From: Methylococcales bacterium
Lineage (GTDB): Bacteria; Pseudomonadota; Gammaproteobacteria; Methylococcales; Methylomonadaceae
Length of the DNA: 64,000 nucleotides
Assembly: GCA_026399015.1 (NCBI GenBank)
Contig: JAPLRS010000009.1
Span: 46,047-110,046, forward strand
Direction of reading: 5' to 3'
Shown: positions 30,327 through 41,174 of the stretch, in pieces
Numbering within the stretch: the first letter of the stretch is position 1
Layout of the letters: each line of letters opens with the position of its first letter
Position numbers and translations under genes: made by a program
Notes under the pieces: model-generated
Databases searched by the model: none
What the model was told of the DNA's origin: nothing
What the model saw: only the letters and a program-made list of their open reading frames with translations

Positions 30327-33300
30327 TTAACGAGCCACATTTGGCGAGGGTGCTGGAGTTGTGGCGGGTGTTGGATAATGGAAATATCGAGATGCACTAT
30401 CATTTTTAGGTGCTACTGGAGGTACTGGTTGAGTCGATTTAACTGTGGCGGGTTGTCCTAATGGTGTGGCTGGTTTGTTATTCTGTGGTGTTTGTCCCTG
30501 AGAATTTTTATTATTAACACTTTGAGGTGCAACATTGATAGTGGGTTTAGTTACAATTGCTGAGTTTTGTGGTGCCACAGTATTATTGGATTTAGGAATA
30601 GTATTATTGAGCTTAGGAACACTGTTATTGGGAACGGCACCAATACTTGGTTTATTAGTTAATGGCGCAACCACATTAGATTTTGGTTTATTAATATCTG
30701 CAGGAAGTTGCGTAGGTCCAACTTTACTATCAGGCAAAGGCGCGATAGCTGTGTTTGGCTTAACTCCAGTAGGTGTACTCGGTTTGTTGTTAGGCACTGG
30801 CGTGCTAACAGCATTTGGCTGATTAATGCTGGGTTTAGTGCTATTTAAATTGCTACCACCAATATTGTTGACAGGTACTGCGTTATGTAGGGTTTGATTA
30901 ACCGTAGCTTTAATCTGCTCAGTTTTTGCAGGTTGCTGGTTAATTATAGTAGGCGCAGGTTTTGAAACCGGATTTACTGCCTGCGCTGGCTTATTCAGAT
31001 TAATAACGGAAGGCAACGTAGCTTTAATCTGATCATTTTTAACTGGCGTTTGCTGATATTTTGGGGCAACTTTTGCACTCTCAGACATATCAGGTTTTAT
31101 TAAAGATTTATTCTCTTCAGTTGGATTTAGCTGTTTAGGTATTGTCTTAATTTCAACTTGTTTATCAACAATTTTAATCAGGGTTTTATCTGCTTGAATA
31201 GTTTGGCTAGGATTTGCCGGAACAGTAGGTGCGCTAACAGGCTTGGTAAGCTTAGTTACAACAGGAGCTGGTTCAGTGGCTTCTTGCTCAACTGAAGGTT
31301 TATCGGTAACTAATTTACTGATTGGCACCTCTTCAACAGGTAAAGAAGTTGAAATAACCGTTTTTTTAATGTCATTAACCGCCACGCCATTCGTTCCGGC
31401 TTTAATAATTATTTTATTATCAAGTGGATTAGCGGGGTTAAGCGATAGCGAATTATTGATTAAGGGCGACAAAACTGGCTTTAAAAATTTAACGATTTGT
31501 ACAGGTAAGGAGCTTGTAAAATGATATTGACCGGCATTATCACCTTCTACGTAAGCAGTAATCACTCCAAAATAGCGTTCCCCAATAAAAAATGTAAACG
31601 TAGCTGCTCGACTAATAAATTTAGATTCAATCACTTCGCCATTAGCGCTTAAAGATTGTTTACGATGATCACCTGTACCCGTTTTACCACCCACGGTCAT
31701 GGGTAAACCGTCAATGTTGGTATACACATTATTTAACCGAACTGCAGTACCACCGGCCACTACGCCTACCAAAGCACCTCTAGCGGCTTTCGCAATTTCT
31801 GGCGCAAAGATACGTTCACCCTGATCAACACCTTTCTTTAAGATTGTTTCATAAGGCGTACCTTGAGCATAATGAAAACTCTCAAAACGCACCACCGGTA
31901 ATCTCACACCATCGTTAACAACAATACCCATCAAGTCTGCTAACGCAGCAGGTCTATCACCTGACGCACCAATTGACGTTGCATAAGAAGGTGTTAACTC
32001 TTCAAATGGATAGCCCACTCGTTTCCAAGCTTCATGAATTTTATTAAAGGCTTCTTCTTCAAGCAGCGTCATAATGCGTTGTTGTTGGGCGTTATGCCGG
32101 TTATTTTTAAACAACCAGCGATACACTTGCTGACGTGGTTCCGCACTTGCCTCGATTACTTCTTTACGCGTTGCATTGGGATGTTTAGATAAATAACCCA
32201 CTAACCAAAGTTCTAAGGGATGAATTTTTGTAATGTACCCTTGATCTTGTAAATCAAATTTTTCAATTGAATATTTATTATATAAATCATAAATATCATC
32301 ACTGGCCAACTCAGCTTTGTCTAAATGTTTATTTAAAAAAGCCGTTAAGGCCATCTCATCTGCTTCTGGATTTATCGCTCTAAATAACATAGTAAAACGA
32401 GAGGCTTTAGGAAAAACTCGCTTCGTTAACATATCCAAAATTTCTGCAGAAGTTTTACCTTCATAACGCGCGTAAAACCGATTTAAATAAACCTGCCCCT
32501 CATTGTCGGCAAATTTTTGTAAATATTCTGCGCGCTTAGGACTTTCATCACTGTCTAGCCAACGCGCTATACCGTCAGGCTTGTAAAGATGATGATAAAC
32601 AATTTCACGCATTAACCGAATAAACACTAAGTTAACTGAGTCTCTAAGTGCATCACGAATCGACATAATTTTGCCATCTTCATCTGGCGTAAAATTATTA
32701 AAATGATGTAAACCACCACCGGTAAAAAAGTATTCACCAGGATTAGCAGAATAAGGTTTATCAAGGGCATTATTTAGTAAGTCTTCTAAATTAATCTTAG
32801 GATTTCTTATTAACTGTTCAATAACCCAACTCGACAAAGTATCTTTGGGATGTAACTCAACCTGTTGCAAGGCTTGGGCCGAAAAACCTTTATGTTGCTG
32901 ATAAACTTCGGTGACTAATTCTAAGTAATGCACCATCGTTCTAAATTTTGAAGTAGACCCTAAATCGATACGAATACCTTCATTGATGTCTAACGGCTGA
33001 TCATAGTTATCGGTTTGTACGCGTAGTAAATTACCTACCTTACTTTTTTCAAAGAGCATTAAGCTGTAAATAATAGGTTTAAGATTGGTTGTTTCATTCA
33101 ACATCCTAAATCCGATAATGCCTGCATTACGAGCTTCTGCGGGTTGGCTTAATTTTTTAAGACCATGCATAACGGCTTGCTGAGTCGTATAATCCAGCGT
33201 GCTCTTAACTGTTAAATCTAAACGATCCAAATCGTAATTCGATTTAACCCCTAGCGTATTAGCTAACCTTGCTCGCAATACATTTTGCGTCTTTTTCTCT

Positions 33301-34472
33301 GTGTAAAACTGCGTAGGCAAAGAATCAATCACTGAGGGTCTTAAACTCGGTGCTTTTAAGGCTGCGTCTCTTAAGGCAGGCGAAATAATGCCTTGGGTGG
33401 TCATGATGCCAAGGTATTTATCGGTCAAGCGCTGCAAAGCATCATAACCTCGACCTAACAAATAAGACGGGCGTCTTTGAGATAAAAATATACTTAATAC
33501 TTGTCTGTAAGCAATGGCTTGCTGTTCAGTGATTCTTTTAGGGGCTTTTAAGGCCTCTGTATTTAATAAACGATTAACTTGGGTAATATCAGTACCAAAC
33601 CACGCTGACAGACCATCCCCTAAACCATGAATTTCACCGAGTTTAGCGGTAGCGGCTAATGGCATTGAATTTAAATACGATAAAGCAATTTCTTGACGCA
33701 TGGCTCGGGTATCCGGCCCCATCATATAAGCTCTTAAAGAGGCAGTACCCATCTGCCTAAACTTATCGATTACCCCATTGGTATAACCATTTTTTGAGTG
33801 ACGATACTTTTCTAACTGAGTAGCTAAAGTACTTCCACCTGGTACGGCTTTGGTGGCTCCAAGTTTATGAGCCATTAATTGAATGCCCGCAAAACCTAAT
33901 CTATCCCATTCAATAGCTGGGTTTACCGTTATGTTATCTTTACCTAGTAACTCTCTATTCTCAATATAAATCAATGTATCCATGATAATGGGTGGCACAG
34001 ATTTAAAATCTGGATATCCATAAGCAGGATAAATCGCATTAAAAATAACTTGATCTGACTTATCGGTAATTTTTAAGCCCGCTTGTGCCTTTTCATGATA
34101 AATATTGAACAGACCGTAATCTGCTAACTCAGTCATCATGGGTGAAAAAGTGGCTTGCGAGGTAATTTTATACCCGGTTTTTTCTAGGCGTTTAATAACC
34201 TCTGGGATTAATGTATAACCTAAGCGTTGATCATAGGGGCCGTATTCAGGATAACGGATAGAAGTGCTGGGGCCTTTATTTAAAGAAAAACCCAACTGTT
34301 GTGATATTGCAGACAGATAATAAGCCTGTAATCTTGAGGTTTTAACCTCCATACGGATCAATTGTGCGATAGCCAAACAGACTATAACGCCGACAATCAC
34401 AATATAAATAGTTAAATAGCGCGACAAGCTATTACTAGATTGTTTGCCTCTAGGAACGGGACGCCTCTGCAT
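30327..34472 (-). CDS. Large class A-like penicillin-binding protein (GT51 transglycosylase plus transpeptidase) with long Pro/Asn/Lys-rich C-terminal tail
   Basis: VPGGSTLATQLEKYRHS (GT51-like), GSTSKFRT (SxxK), SVNLVF (SxN), GGKTGTGDHR (KTG); about 330 residues of low-complexity tail. Confidence 0.85.
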   Translation of the reverse strand: MQRRPVPRGKQSSNSLSRYLTIYIVIVGVIVCLAIAQLIRMEVKTSRLQAYYLSAISQQLGFSLNKGPSTSIRYPEYGPYDQRLGYTLIPEVIKRLEKTGYKITSQATFSPMMTELADYGLFNIYHEKAQAGLKITDKSDQVIFNAIYPAYGYPDFKSVPPIIMDTLIYIENRELLGKDNITVNPAIEWDRLGFAGIQLMAHKLGATKAVPGGSTLATQLEKYRHSKNGYTNGVIDKFRQMGTASLRAYMMGPDTRAMRQEIALSYLNSMPLAATAKLGEIHGLGDGLSAWFGTDITQVNRLLNTEALKAPKRITEQQAIAYRQVLSIFLSQRRPSYLLGRGYDALQRLTDKYLGIMTTQGIISPALRDAALKAPSLRPSVIDSLPTQFYTEKKTQNVLRARLANTLGVKSNYDLDRLDLTVKSTLDYTTQQAVMHGLKKLSQPAEARNAGIIGFRMLNETTNLKPIIYSLMLFEKSKVGNLLRVQTDNYDQPLDINEGIRIDLGSTSKFRTMVHYLELVTEVYQQHKGFSAQALQQVELHPKDTLSSWVIEQLIRNPKINLEDLLNNALDKPYSANPGEYFFTGGGLHHFNNFTPDEDGKIMSIRDALRDSVNLVFIRLMREIVYHHLYKPDGIARWLDSDESPKRAEYLQKFADNEGQVYLNRFYARYEGKTSAEILDMLTKRVFPKASRFTMLFRAINPEADEMALTAFLNKHLDKAELASDDIYDLYNKYSIEKFDLQDQGYITKIHPLELWLVGYLSKHPNATRKEVIEASAEPRQQVYRWLFKNNRHNAQQQRIMTLLEEEAFNKIHEAWKRVGYPFEELTPSYATSIGASGDRPAALADLMGIVVNDGVRLPVVRFESFHYAQGTPYETILKKGVDQGERIFAPEIAKAARGALVGVVAGGTAVRLNNVYTNIDGLPMTVGGKTGTGDHRKQSLSANGEVIESKFISRAATFTFFIGERYFGVITAYVEGDNAGQYHFTSSLPVQIVKFLKPVLSPLINNSLSLNPANPLDNKIIIKAGTNGVAVNDIKKTVISTSLPVEEVPISKLVTDKPSVEQEATEPAPVVTKLTKPVSAPTVPANPSQTIQADKTLIKIVDKQVEIKTIPKQLNPTEENKSLIKPDMSESAKVAPKYQQTPVKNDQIKATLPSVINLNKPAQAVNPVSKPAPTIINQQPAKTEQIKATVNQTLHNAVPVNNIGGSNLNSTKPSINQPNAVSTPVPNNKPSTPTGVKPNTAIAPLPDSKVGPTQLPADINKPKSNVVAPLTNKPSIGAVPNNSVPKLNNTIPKSNNTVAPQNSAIVTKPTINVAPQSVNNKNSQGQTPQNNKPATPLGQPATVKSTQPVPPVAPKNDSASRYFHYPTPATTPAPSPNVAR

Positions 34473-34652
34473 ATTTAGCTTATAAATAACAAAATTAACA
34501 TTCCTCTTACAAAGCTATTCATAAATTTAGTCTTATATTGGAATGTTAACGATAGGTGATAGTTTAATTGTAGTCTATTGGTGTGGCGTTGAATTTTAGC
34601 CCTGGGTTATTATACCAAACAATACTGTTAATATTAGTCTAGTGTTTATTAA

Positions 34653-35471
34653 TTAGTCATTAAAATCGATTTCATAACCCGTATATTTACGAATATTAAT
34701 CACCCCCGTGTCTAATAATAAATATTGACCCTTAATTCCTTGCAAAACGCCCGCAACTTCAGGGTCTTTATCCATATTAAACGACTTTACTTTGACAGGG
34801 TATTGCGCAATAGGATAATTGATGTCAAGCACTTCAGCATCCGAAAGGAGCGTAAACTCTGAATCAGAAAATCGTGTTTTAAGAGCAGCTAAATCATCAG
34901 CACATAAAGCAATTAATTCATCGCGTCTTGCTACTAAATCAATAGGTTCCGCCTGACTCTTTAACATTTGTTGCCAACTGGTTTTATCACTAATATGCTT
35001 AGCAAATATAACTTCAACTAAACCAGATAGTTGTCGCGTAGGCACTTGAAATATGGGTAATGCCTGCACAGCTCCTTGATCTATCCACCGCGTTGGCACT
35101 TGGGTATGACGCGTAATCCCCACTTTAATACCACTTGAATTTGCTAAATAGATAAAATGCGGTTGAAAGCAAAACTCCTCTCCCCAAGCCGGTTCTCTGC
35201 AAGTACCCGCCGCATAGTGGCAGGTTTCTGGCTTCATGATACACATATCGCATTGAGCTAGTTTTATAAAACAAGGATAACAATAGCCCTGATTAAAACT
35301 CTTTTTTGTCGTTTTTTGACATTCAATACAAGTAATACGTCCGGTATGCTTAAACAGAATGCTTTTACCGATTAAACTATTTAAATCAACAAACTCAGCA
35401 CCAACAGGTAACTGATACTGCACCTTGCCATTTTCTAAATGGGTGCGCATTTTTTTTAAAGACCCCTGCAT
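34653..35471 (-). CDS. DUF2797-family protein
   Basis: Cys-rich N-terminus (CIECQKTTKKSFNQGYCYPCFIKLAQCDMCIMKPETCHYAAGTCREP), FIYLANSSGIKVGITR. Confidence 0.85.
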   Translation of the reverse strand: MQGSLKKMRTHLENGKVQYQLPVGAEFVDLNSLIGKSILFKHTGRITCIECQKTTKKSFNQGYCYPCFIKLAQCDMCIMKPETCHYAAGTCREPAWGEEFCFQPHFIYLANSSGIKVGITRHTQVPTRWIDQGAVQALPIFQVPTRQLSGLVEVIFAKHISDKTSWQQMLKSQAEPIDLVARRDELIALCADDLAALKTRFSDSEFTLLSDAEVLDINYPIAQYPVKVKSFNMDKDPEVAGVLQGIKGQYLLLDTGVINIRKYTGYEIDFND

Positions 35472-35519
35472 TTTTTCTATCCTGTTCTTTAATGTGCTGT
35501 CATCTAAATGATTAGGGTA

Positions 35520-36485
35520 TTAGAGCTCTAACCAATTCTGTGGTTTTAAATAGGTCTCATAAAGAGCGGCTTCTGGTGTTCCTGGCTCGGGTGTCCAGTT
35601 GTATTGCCAACGCGCTAAAGGTGGCATAGACATTAAAATTGATTCGGTACGCCCATTTGACTGTAAACCAAACAAAGTTCCACGATCATAAACCAAATTA
35701 AATTCCACATAACGACCGCGACGATATAATTGAAAATCTCGCTCTCTGTCCGTATAAGGCGTTTCTTTTCGTTTTTGCACGATAGGTAAATAAGCTTGAA
35801 TATAATGATCCCCAACACTGCGCATAAAAGCAAAACAATCTGCAAAACTGCCTTCGTTTAAATCATCAAAAAACAATCCACCGACGCCACGCGTTTCTTT
35901 TCTATGTGGTAAATAAAAGTATTCATCACACCATTTTTTATAATCTGCATAAGCTGTATCACCAAATTCAGCACAGGCTTTTTGAGCCGTTTTATGCCAA
36001 TGTAATACATCTTCTTTAAAGGGATAAAAAGGCGTTAAATCGAAACCACCGCCAAACCACCAGATAGCCGGCGCACCTGGCTTTTCGGCAATTAAAAATC
36101 GTACATTTGCATGTGAAGTGGGTACATATGGATTTCTTGGATGAATAACTAACGACACCCCCATCGCTTGAAAATTTCTATTTGCCAATTCAGGACGTTT
36201 AGCAGTAGCAGAAGCAGGTAAACTAAGTCCACTAACATGAGAAAAATTAACCCCTGCTTGTTCAAAAACTAGGCCGTTTTCAAGAATTCGACTTTGACCA
36301 CCACCACCTTCTGGTCTTTGCCATACATCTTCAACAAAACGCACGTCTGGTTCTTCTTGTTCTAAGCCAGCACAAATATGGTTTTGTAAATTTAATAGAT
36401 AATTTTTTACTGTATTAATATCTTCAATGTTCATGGATGTTGGTGCTAAATTTTGCGGTGAGTATTTAGTAAATCTTTCTAACAT
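35520..36485 (-). CDS. hemF: Oxygen-dependent coproporphyrinogen III oxidase
   Basis: [62 protein letters not shown]. Confidence 0.97.
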   Translation of the reverse strand: MLERFTKYSPQNLAPTSMNIEDINTVKNYLLNLQNHICAGLEQEEPDVRFVEDVWQRPEGGGGQSRILENGLVFEQAGVNFSHVSGLSLPASATAKRPELANRNFQAMGVSLVIHPRNPYVPTSHANVRFLIAEKPGAPAIWWFGGGFDLTPFYPFKEDVLHWHKTAQKACAEFGDTAYADYKKWCDEYFYLPHRKETRGVGGLFFDDLNEGSFADCFAFMRSVGDHYIQAYLPIVQKRKETPYTDRERDFQLYRRGRYVEFNLVYDRGTLFGLQSNGRTESILMSMPPLARWQYNWTPEPGTPEAALYETYLKPQNWLEL

Positions 36486-36571
36486 AATAACTCAAAAATA
36501 GGGCTAGACCTATGTGGTAGCCTCATTTTATGGGATAATTTACCCATCCCAGCTTAAATGAATCAAATACT

Positions 36572-37462
36572 ATGACTTTTCCTACTATCGAATCTTTTGT
36601 GCGTGACGCCCCTTTAGTTAGATTACAACGCCTACCGGGTAACACGAGTAACGTTATCCTAGCAAAAATGGAAGGTAATAATCCAGCTGGCTCAGTTAAA
36701 GATTTACCCGCTTTAAGCATGATAAAACATGCAGAAGCTCGAGGAGAAATTAAGCCTGGTGATACTTTAATTGAAGCAACTAGTGGTAATACAGGTATCG
36801 CACTGGCTATGGTTGCGGCCATCAAAGGTTACAAAATGATTCTCATTATGCCGGATAATATGAGTGACGAACGCAAAGCTTCTATGAAAGCCTACGGCGC
36901 TGAAATCATATTAACGCCAGCTGCAGGCAGTATGGAAGCCGCTATTGATTTAGCTCGCGCTATGGAATCCGAAGGCAAAGGTCGAATTTTGGATCAATTT
37001 GCTAACCCTGATAATCCTTTAGCCCATTACGAAAGCACTGGGCCTGAAATCTGGAAAGATACCCAAGGGAAAGTAACGCACTTTGTAAGTTCTATGGGAA
37101 CTACAGGGACTATTATGGGTACTTCAAGATATTTAAAAGAACAAAATCCTAATATCCAAATTATTGGCGTGCAACCTGAAGGCGATTCAAAAATCCCTGG
37201 CATCAGACGTTGGCCTAAAGAATATTTACCCAAAATTTATCAACCTGAACGCGTCAACACCATCATCGATATTAATCAAGAAACGGCTGAAAACACCACT
37301 CGCGCTTTAGCGGTACAAGAAGGCATCTTTGCGGGTGTTTCATCAGGTGGCGCAGTAGCGGCGGCTCTTAAATTATCAGAAACTGTTGAAAATTCAGTGA
37401 TTGTAGTCATTATCTGTGACCGTGGTGACCGCTACTTATCAACCGGTATTTTTCCTGCTTAA
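36572..37462 (+). CDS. cysM: Cysteine synthase B
   Basis: MEGNNPAGSVKDLPALSMI (PLP lysine), EATSGNTGIALAMVAA, MGTTGTIMG. Confidence 0.95.
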   Translation: MTFPTIESFVRDAPLVRLQRLPGNTSNVILAKMEGNNPAGSVKDLPALSMIKHAEARGEIKPGDTLIEATSGNTGIALAMVAAIKGYKMILIMPDNMSDERKASMKAYGAEIILTPAAGSMEAAIDLARAMESEGKGRILDQFANPDNPLAHYESTGPEIWKDTQGKVTHFVSSMGTTGTIMGTSRYLKEQNPNIQIIGVQPEGDSKIPGIRRWPKEYLPKIYQPERVNTIIDINQETAENTTRALAVQEGIFAGVSSGGAVAAALKLSETVENSVIVVIICDRGDRYLSTGIFPA

Positions 37463-37512
37463 ACAGCCAGTAAATCAACAGCAACCAACCCCTAATCACT
37501 ATTTATAAACGC

Positions 37513-38847
37513 ATGAGCAAAAGAAGACCCCGTAAAAAACAATTACCCGAAACACCTGTAAAAGTATTAATTGAATCACTAGCCCATGATGGTCGTGGCG
37601 TAGCTCATGTTGAAGGTAAAGTTGTTTTTATTGATGAAGCGTTACCCGGCGAAGAAGTTGAATTTATCTATACAGAAATTCGTAAAGATTACGCTGAAGG
37701 CAAAGTTGTAAATTTAATCACTCGTGCAGCAGACAGAGTTGAAGCTAAATGTGCACACTACGGTCTCTGTGGCGGATGTAGCTTTCAGCATGTTGAATCC
37801 TCTGCCCAAATCAGAATCAAACAAGAATTATTACATGAACAATTCAAACGCATTGGCAAAGTTGAAATACCAGAACTCTGGGAACCCTTAATTGGACCGC
37901 ACTGGGGTTACAGACGCAAAGCCCGTATGGGAGTCAAATATGTTGAGAAAAAAGGCCGAGTATTAGTAGGCTTTAGAGAAAGACGTCACCCTTATCTTGC
38001 AGAAATTGATAGTTGTGTCGTGATGCATCCTATTGTCGGTACCAAACTATTAGCTCTGGGTGAAATGATCAGTGGGTTATCAATTAGAGACAAAATACCG
38101 CAAATTGAAGTAGCTATTGGTGATGATCAATGCGTATTATCCATCCGGGAACTTGAACCAGCTACAGCAGCAGACCATCAATTGCTGAGTGCTTTTGGCA
38201 AAGAGCACAATATGACTATTTGTCTGCAATCTAAAGGTCCCGATACTATCGTGCCATTACCCGGCGAACCTGAAGTTATTCCTACTTATTCATTACCAGA
38301 TCAAGATATCGAGTTTAAATTTAGACCCGCTATGTTTACGCAAGTTAATTATGAAATTAACAAGCAAATGATTAATAGGGTTTTAGACACCTTACAACTT
38401 AACGAAAACGATACCGTCTTAGATTTATTCTGTGGCTTAGGTAACTTTACTTTACCTATGGCAAAGTTCGCTGGCAAAGTAATTGGTGTTGAGGGAGATC
38501 AACCTTTAGTGAATCACGCTAAAGAAAATGCCCGTCACAATAATATTACTAATGTTGAGTTTTATGCTGCTGATTTAAGTAAAGATATTAGCGATATGCC
38601 TTGGGCTAGACAAAAGTTTAATAAAATCATGTTAGACCCCTCTAGAGCCGGCGCATCCGAAGTTTTAAAATATTTTAAAAAATGGCAGCCTGATCAAATT
38701 GTTTATGTATCTTGTAATCCCTCAACTTTAGCAAGAGATGCGGGCATCTTGGTAAATGAGTTAGGCTATAAATTAATCAAAGCCGGTGTGATGGATATGT
38801 TCCCACAAACGGGTCACGTTGAATCCATTGCCTTATTTACTAAATAA
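37513..38847 (+). CDS. rlmD: 23S rRNA (uracil(1939)-C5)-methyltransferase
   Basis: TRAM-like N-terminus, CAHYGLCGGCSFQHV, LDLFCGLGNFTLPMA, VYVSCNPSTLARDAG. Confidence 0.95.
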   Translation: MSKRRPRKKQLPETPVKVLIESLAHDGRGVAHVEGKVVFIDEALPGEEVEFIYTEIRKDYAEGKVVNLITRAADRVEAKCAHYGLCGGCSFQHVESSAQIRIKQELLHEQFKRIGKVEIPELWEPLIGPHWGYRRKARMGVKYVEKKGRVLVGFRERRHPYLAEIDSCVVMHPIVGTKLLALGEMISGLSIRDKIPQIEVAIGDDQCVLSIRELEPATAADHQLLSAFGKEHNMTICLQSKGPDTIVPLPGEPEVIPTYSLPDQDIEFKFRPAMFTQVNYEINKQMINRVLDTLQLNENDTVLDLFCGLGNFTLPMAKFAGKVIGVEGDQPLVNHAKENARHNNITNVEFYAADLSKDISDMPWARQKFNKIMLDPSRAGASEVLKYFKKWQPDQIVYVSCNPSTLARDAGILVNELGYKLIKAGVMDMFPQTGHVESIALFTK

Positions 38848-39376
38848 CTCTAATAGTAATCGTCCACCTTTGAAACACACAACCTTAATTCAAGCAGTTG
38901 ATTATCTAGATATTTGCATTGCTACCCAAGTGCTGACGGTTATAAAAAACAGTCAGTGCCTAAAACAATATGCGATTTCGACAGCAAAAAATGGTGCAGG
39001 TGAACAACGTGGTAGCGCATGTACGCCCCGAGGTTGGCATTGTATACGCGCAAAAATTGGTGCTCAGCAATTGATCAATAGTGTTTTTATTGGTAGGCGC
39101 CCCACAGGGGAAATATACAGCCCTGAACTAGGTAAACAATTTCCAGAACGCGATTGGATACTCTCCAGAATACTTTGGCTATGCGGTCTTGAGCCTAACA
39201 TAAATCGCTATGGCAAAGTTGATAGTACCTGGCGTTACATTTACATACATGGAACGCCAGATGAATTAATGGATGGCACACCCCAATCGCATGGCTGCGT
39301 GCGTATGCATAACCAAGACTTACTCGAGTTATTTGCTAGCATTCCTATAAGATTTAAAGTGTACATACATGAATAA
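38819..39376 (+). CDS. L,D-transpeptidase (ErfK/YbiS family)
   Basis: YIYIHGTPDELMDGTPQSHGCVRMHNQDLLELF (HGT...SHGCVR). Start uncertain: TTG at 38819 overlaps rlmD; TTG at about 38870 is an alternative. Confidence 0.87.
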   Translation: MNPLPYLLNNSNSNRPPLKHTTLIQAVDYLDICIATQVLTVIKNSQCLKQYAISTAKNGAGEQRGSACTPRGWHCIRAKIGAQQLINSVFIGRRPTGEIYSPELGKQFPERDWILSRILWLCGLEPNINRYGKVDSTWRYIYIHGTPDELMDGTPQSHGCVRMHNQDLLELFASIPIRFKVYIHE

Positions 39377-40178
39377 AACCCGATTAGTGCTTGGCATTGA
39401 ATACGATGGCAGCAGTTTTTATGGCTGGCAATGGCAAACCAGGCATCGCAGTGTGCAACAAGTGCTCGAAACTGCTTTATCTAAAATTGCAGATCATAAA
39501 GTTACAGTACAATGCGCAGGCAGAACTGACACAGGGGTGCATGCGCTGGAACAAGTTGTGCATTTTGATGTAACGACTGAACGCGACGCACTGGCGTGGG
39601 TCAGAGGCGGAAATAGCCAACTGCCTGATGATGTCAGAATTACTTGGCTAAAACCGGCTATTGCCGATTTTCATGCGCGATACAGTGCAATTGCGCGCTT
39701 CTATCGATACGTTATTCTTAATCGCCCCATAAAATCAGCATTATTGCGTAATCAAGTCACTTGGTGCCCTGCCCCTTTAGATGAAAAACTTATGCATCAG
39801 GCTGCACAAACACTGATTGGTCATCATGATTTTACGTCTTTTCGTGCCCAAGGCTGTCAATCAAAAAGCCCTTGTCGAACGATGTACTTTATTGAAGTGT
39901 ATCGGGAAGATGATAAAGTGATTATAGATATTTCTGCCAATGCCTTTTTACATCATATGGTAAGAAATATCGCCGGCGTGTTAATTGCAATAGGTTCAGG
40001 TAAGGCGAATGTTGATTGGACGGCAGAATTACTGGAAGTTAAATCTCGTAAATTAGGCGGCATAACTGCGCCACCGGACGGTTTGCATTTAGGTGCGGTT
40101 TATTATCCAGAGCAATATGGCATTCCAAAACACCCTATTTTTAATAAACTCCCAACTGATGCTCGGCGTCATGATTAA
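39369..40178 (+). CDS. truA: tRNA pseudouridine(38-40) synthase
   Basis: LGIEYDGSSFYGWQWQ, CAGRTDTGVHALEQVVHFD. Confidence 0.96.
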   Translation: MNKTRLVLGIEYDGSSFYGWQWQTRHRSVQQVLETALSKIADHKVTVQCAGRTDTGVHALEQVVHFDVTTERDALAWVRGGNSQLPDDVRITWLKPAIADFHARYSAIARFYRYVILNRPIKSALLRNQVTWCPAPLDEKLMHQAAQTLIGHHDFTSFRAQGCQSKSPCRTMYFIEVYREDDKVIIDISANAFLHHMVRNIAGVLIAIGSGKANVDWTAELLEVKSRKLGGITAPPDGLHLGAVYYPEQYGIPKHPIFNKLPTDARRHD

Positions 40179-40271
40179 AATATTCAGAAAAAATCGTACA
40201 ATCTATTTGCATTCATTGCACTTTAAAGTAGATTGTACTGCCATCAACTTAATAATATCTAAGGCTTAATA

Positions 40272-40985
40272 ATGGATAACTTTATTTCTTTTCAAATACA
40301 CGGTGGTGAACGCCATGATGGTCTATTAGAAGCTGTTTCTAGCTTTTTAAGTCTATTAGAAGGTAGCTCTGAAACTAATTCTTCCGACTTACTTTCAAAT
40401 TTGTTACCCGGCATTGCCAGCTTAGATAATTTACATCCCTTATTTGTACATTTTCCTATAGCCTTACTGAGTGCTTTTTTTATTGTAAACCTGATTGCAC
40501 AAATCTTTAAAAAAGAGCAATTACATACAGTGGCAAGTTGGTTACTTTATTTAGGGGCATTTTCTGCTATTTTTACCGTATTAGCCGGATTTAATGCCGC
40601 TGAAAGTGTAGAGCATGGTGAAAATGTGCACGACATCATGGAACATCATGAAGAGGTTGGCGTTTCTATCTTATCGTTATCATTGGGTTTAGCTGCTTGG
40701 CGAATTAAAAGTGGCGTATTAAAAAACTGGTTAAATAGCGTATTTTTGCTACTTTCTGCTCTATTATTTGGGCTTGTAGTGCAAGGTGCTGATTTAGGTG
40801 GCTTAATGGTTTATAAGTATGGCGTTGCCGTGCACCCTGCTGTTGCTGAACCAGCCGCTTTAACAACCCATACATCAGAAACTGGCGTATTGAGTCCTAG
40901 CACTCAATCAGCAGAATTACCCGCGCCAACAACTGAAGCAGAGACTGAGCATCACCACCATGATCATGGGCACCATCACCATTAA
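40272..40985 (+). CDS. DUF2231-type membrane protein with His-rich C-terminus
   Basis: LHPLFVHFPIALLSAFFIVNLIA plus 4 TM-like segments; tail TEHHHHDHGHHHH. Confidence 0.8.
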   Translation: MDNFISFQIHGGERHDGLLEAVSSFLSLLEGSSETNSSDLLSNLLPGIASLDNLHPLFVHFPIALLSAFFIVNLIAQIFKKEQLHTVASWLLYLGAFSAIFTVLAGFNAAESVEHGENVHDIMEHHEEVGVSILSLSLGLAAWRIKSGVLKNWLNSVFLLLSALLFGLVVQGADLGGLMVYKYGVAVHPAVAEPAALTTHTSETGVLSPSTQSAELPAPTTEAETEHHHHDHGHHHH

Positions 40986-41023
40986 TCTAGATAGATCACA
41001 GCCTATTACAGAAAATGCTGGAT

Positions 41024-41066
41024 AGCCTCTTATTAGTATATAAATTTTAAAATTAAATAAGAGGCT
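41024..41066. terminator. Bidirectional terminator-like hairpin between convergent genes
   Basis: AGCCTCTTATT ... AATAAGAGGCT, 11-bp perfect stem. Confidence 0.65.
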
Positions 41067-41174
41067 CAGACCCTACAACTTTACTTTTACACACCAAACT
41101 TGCGATTCTTGAACAGCTTTTGGCGACATTCAAATTTAGTTAGTTTAAAAGTATGCTTGTTAATTATTCTGCAA

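Noticed and set aside
30535-31524. Plus-strand ORFs 30535-30822 and 31243-31524
   Set aside because: Antisense shadows of the low-complexity Pro/Asn/Val-rich PBP tail.
36668-36720. CysM motif SVKDLPALSMI (usually SVKDRxALSMI) as evidence of a dead enzyme
   Set aside because: The PLP lysine and substrate loops are intact; a single Arg-to-Leu change is not enough to infer loss of activity.
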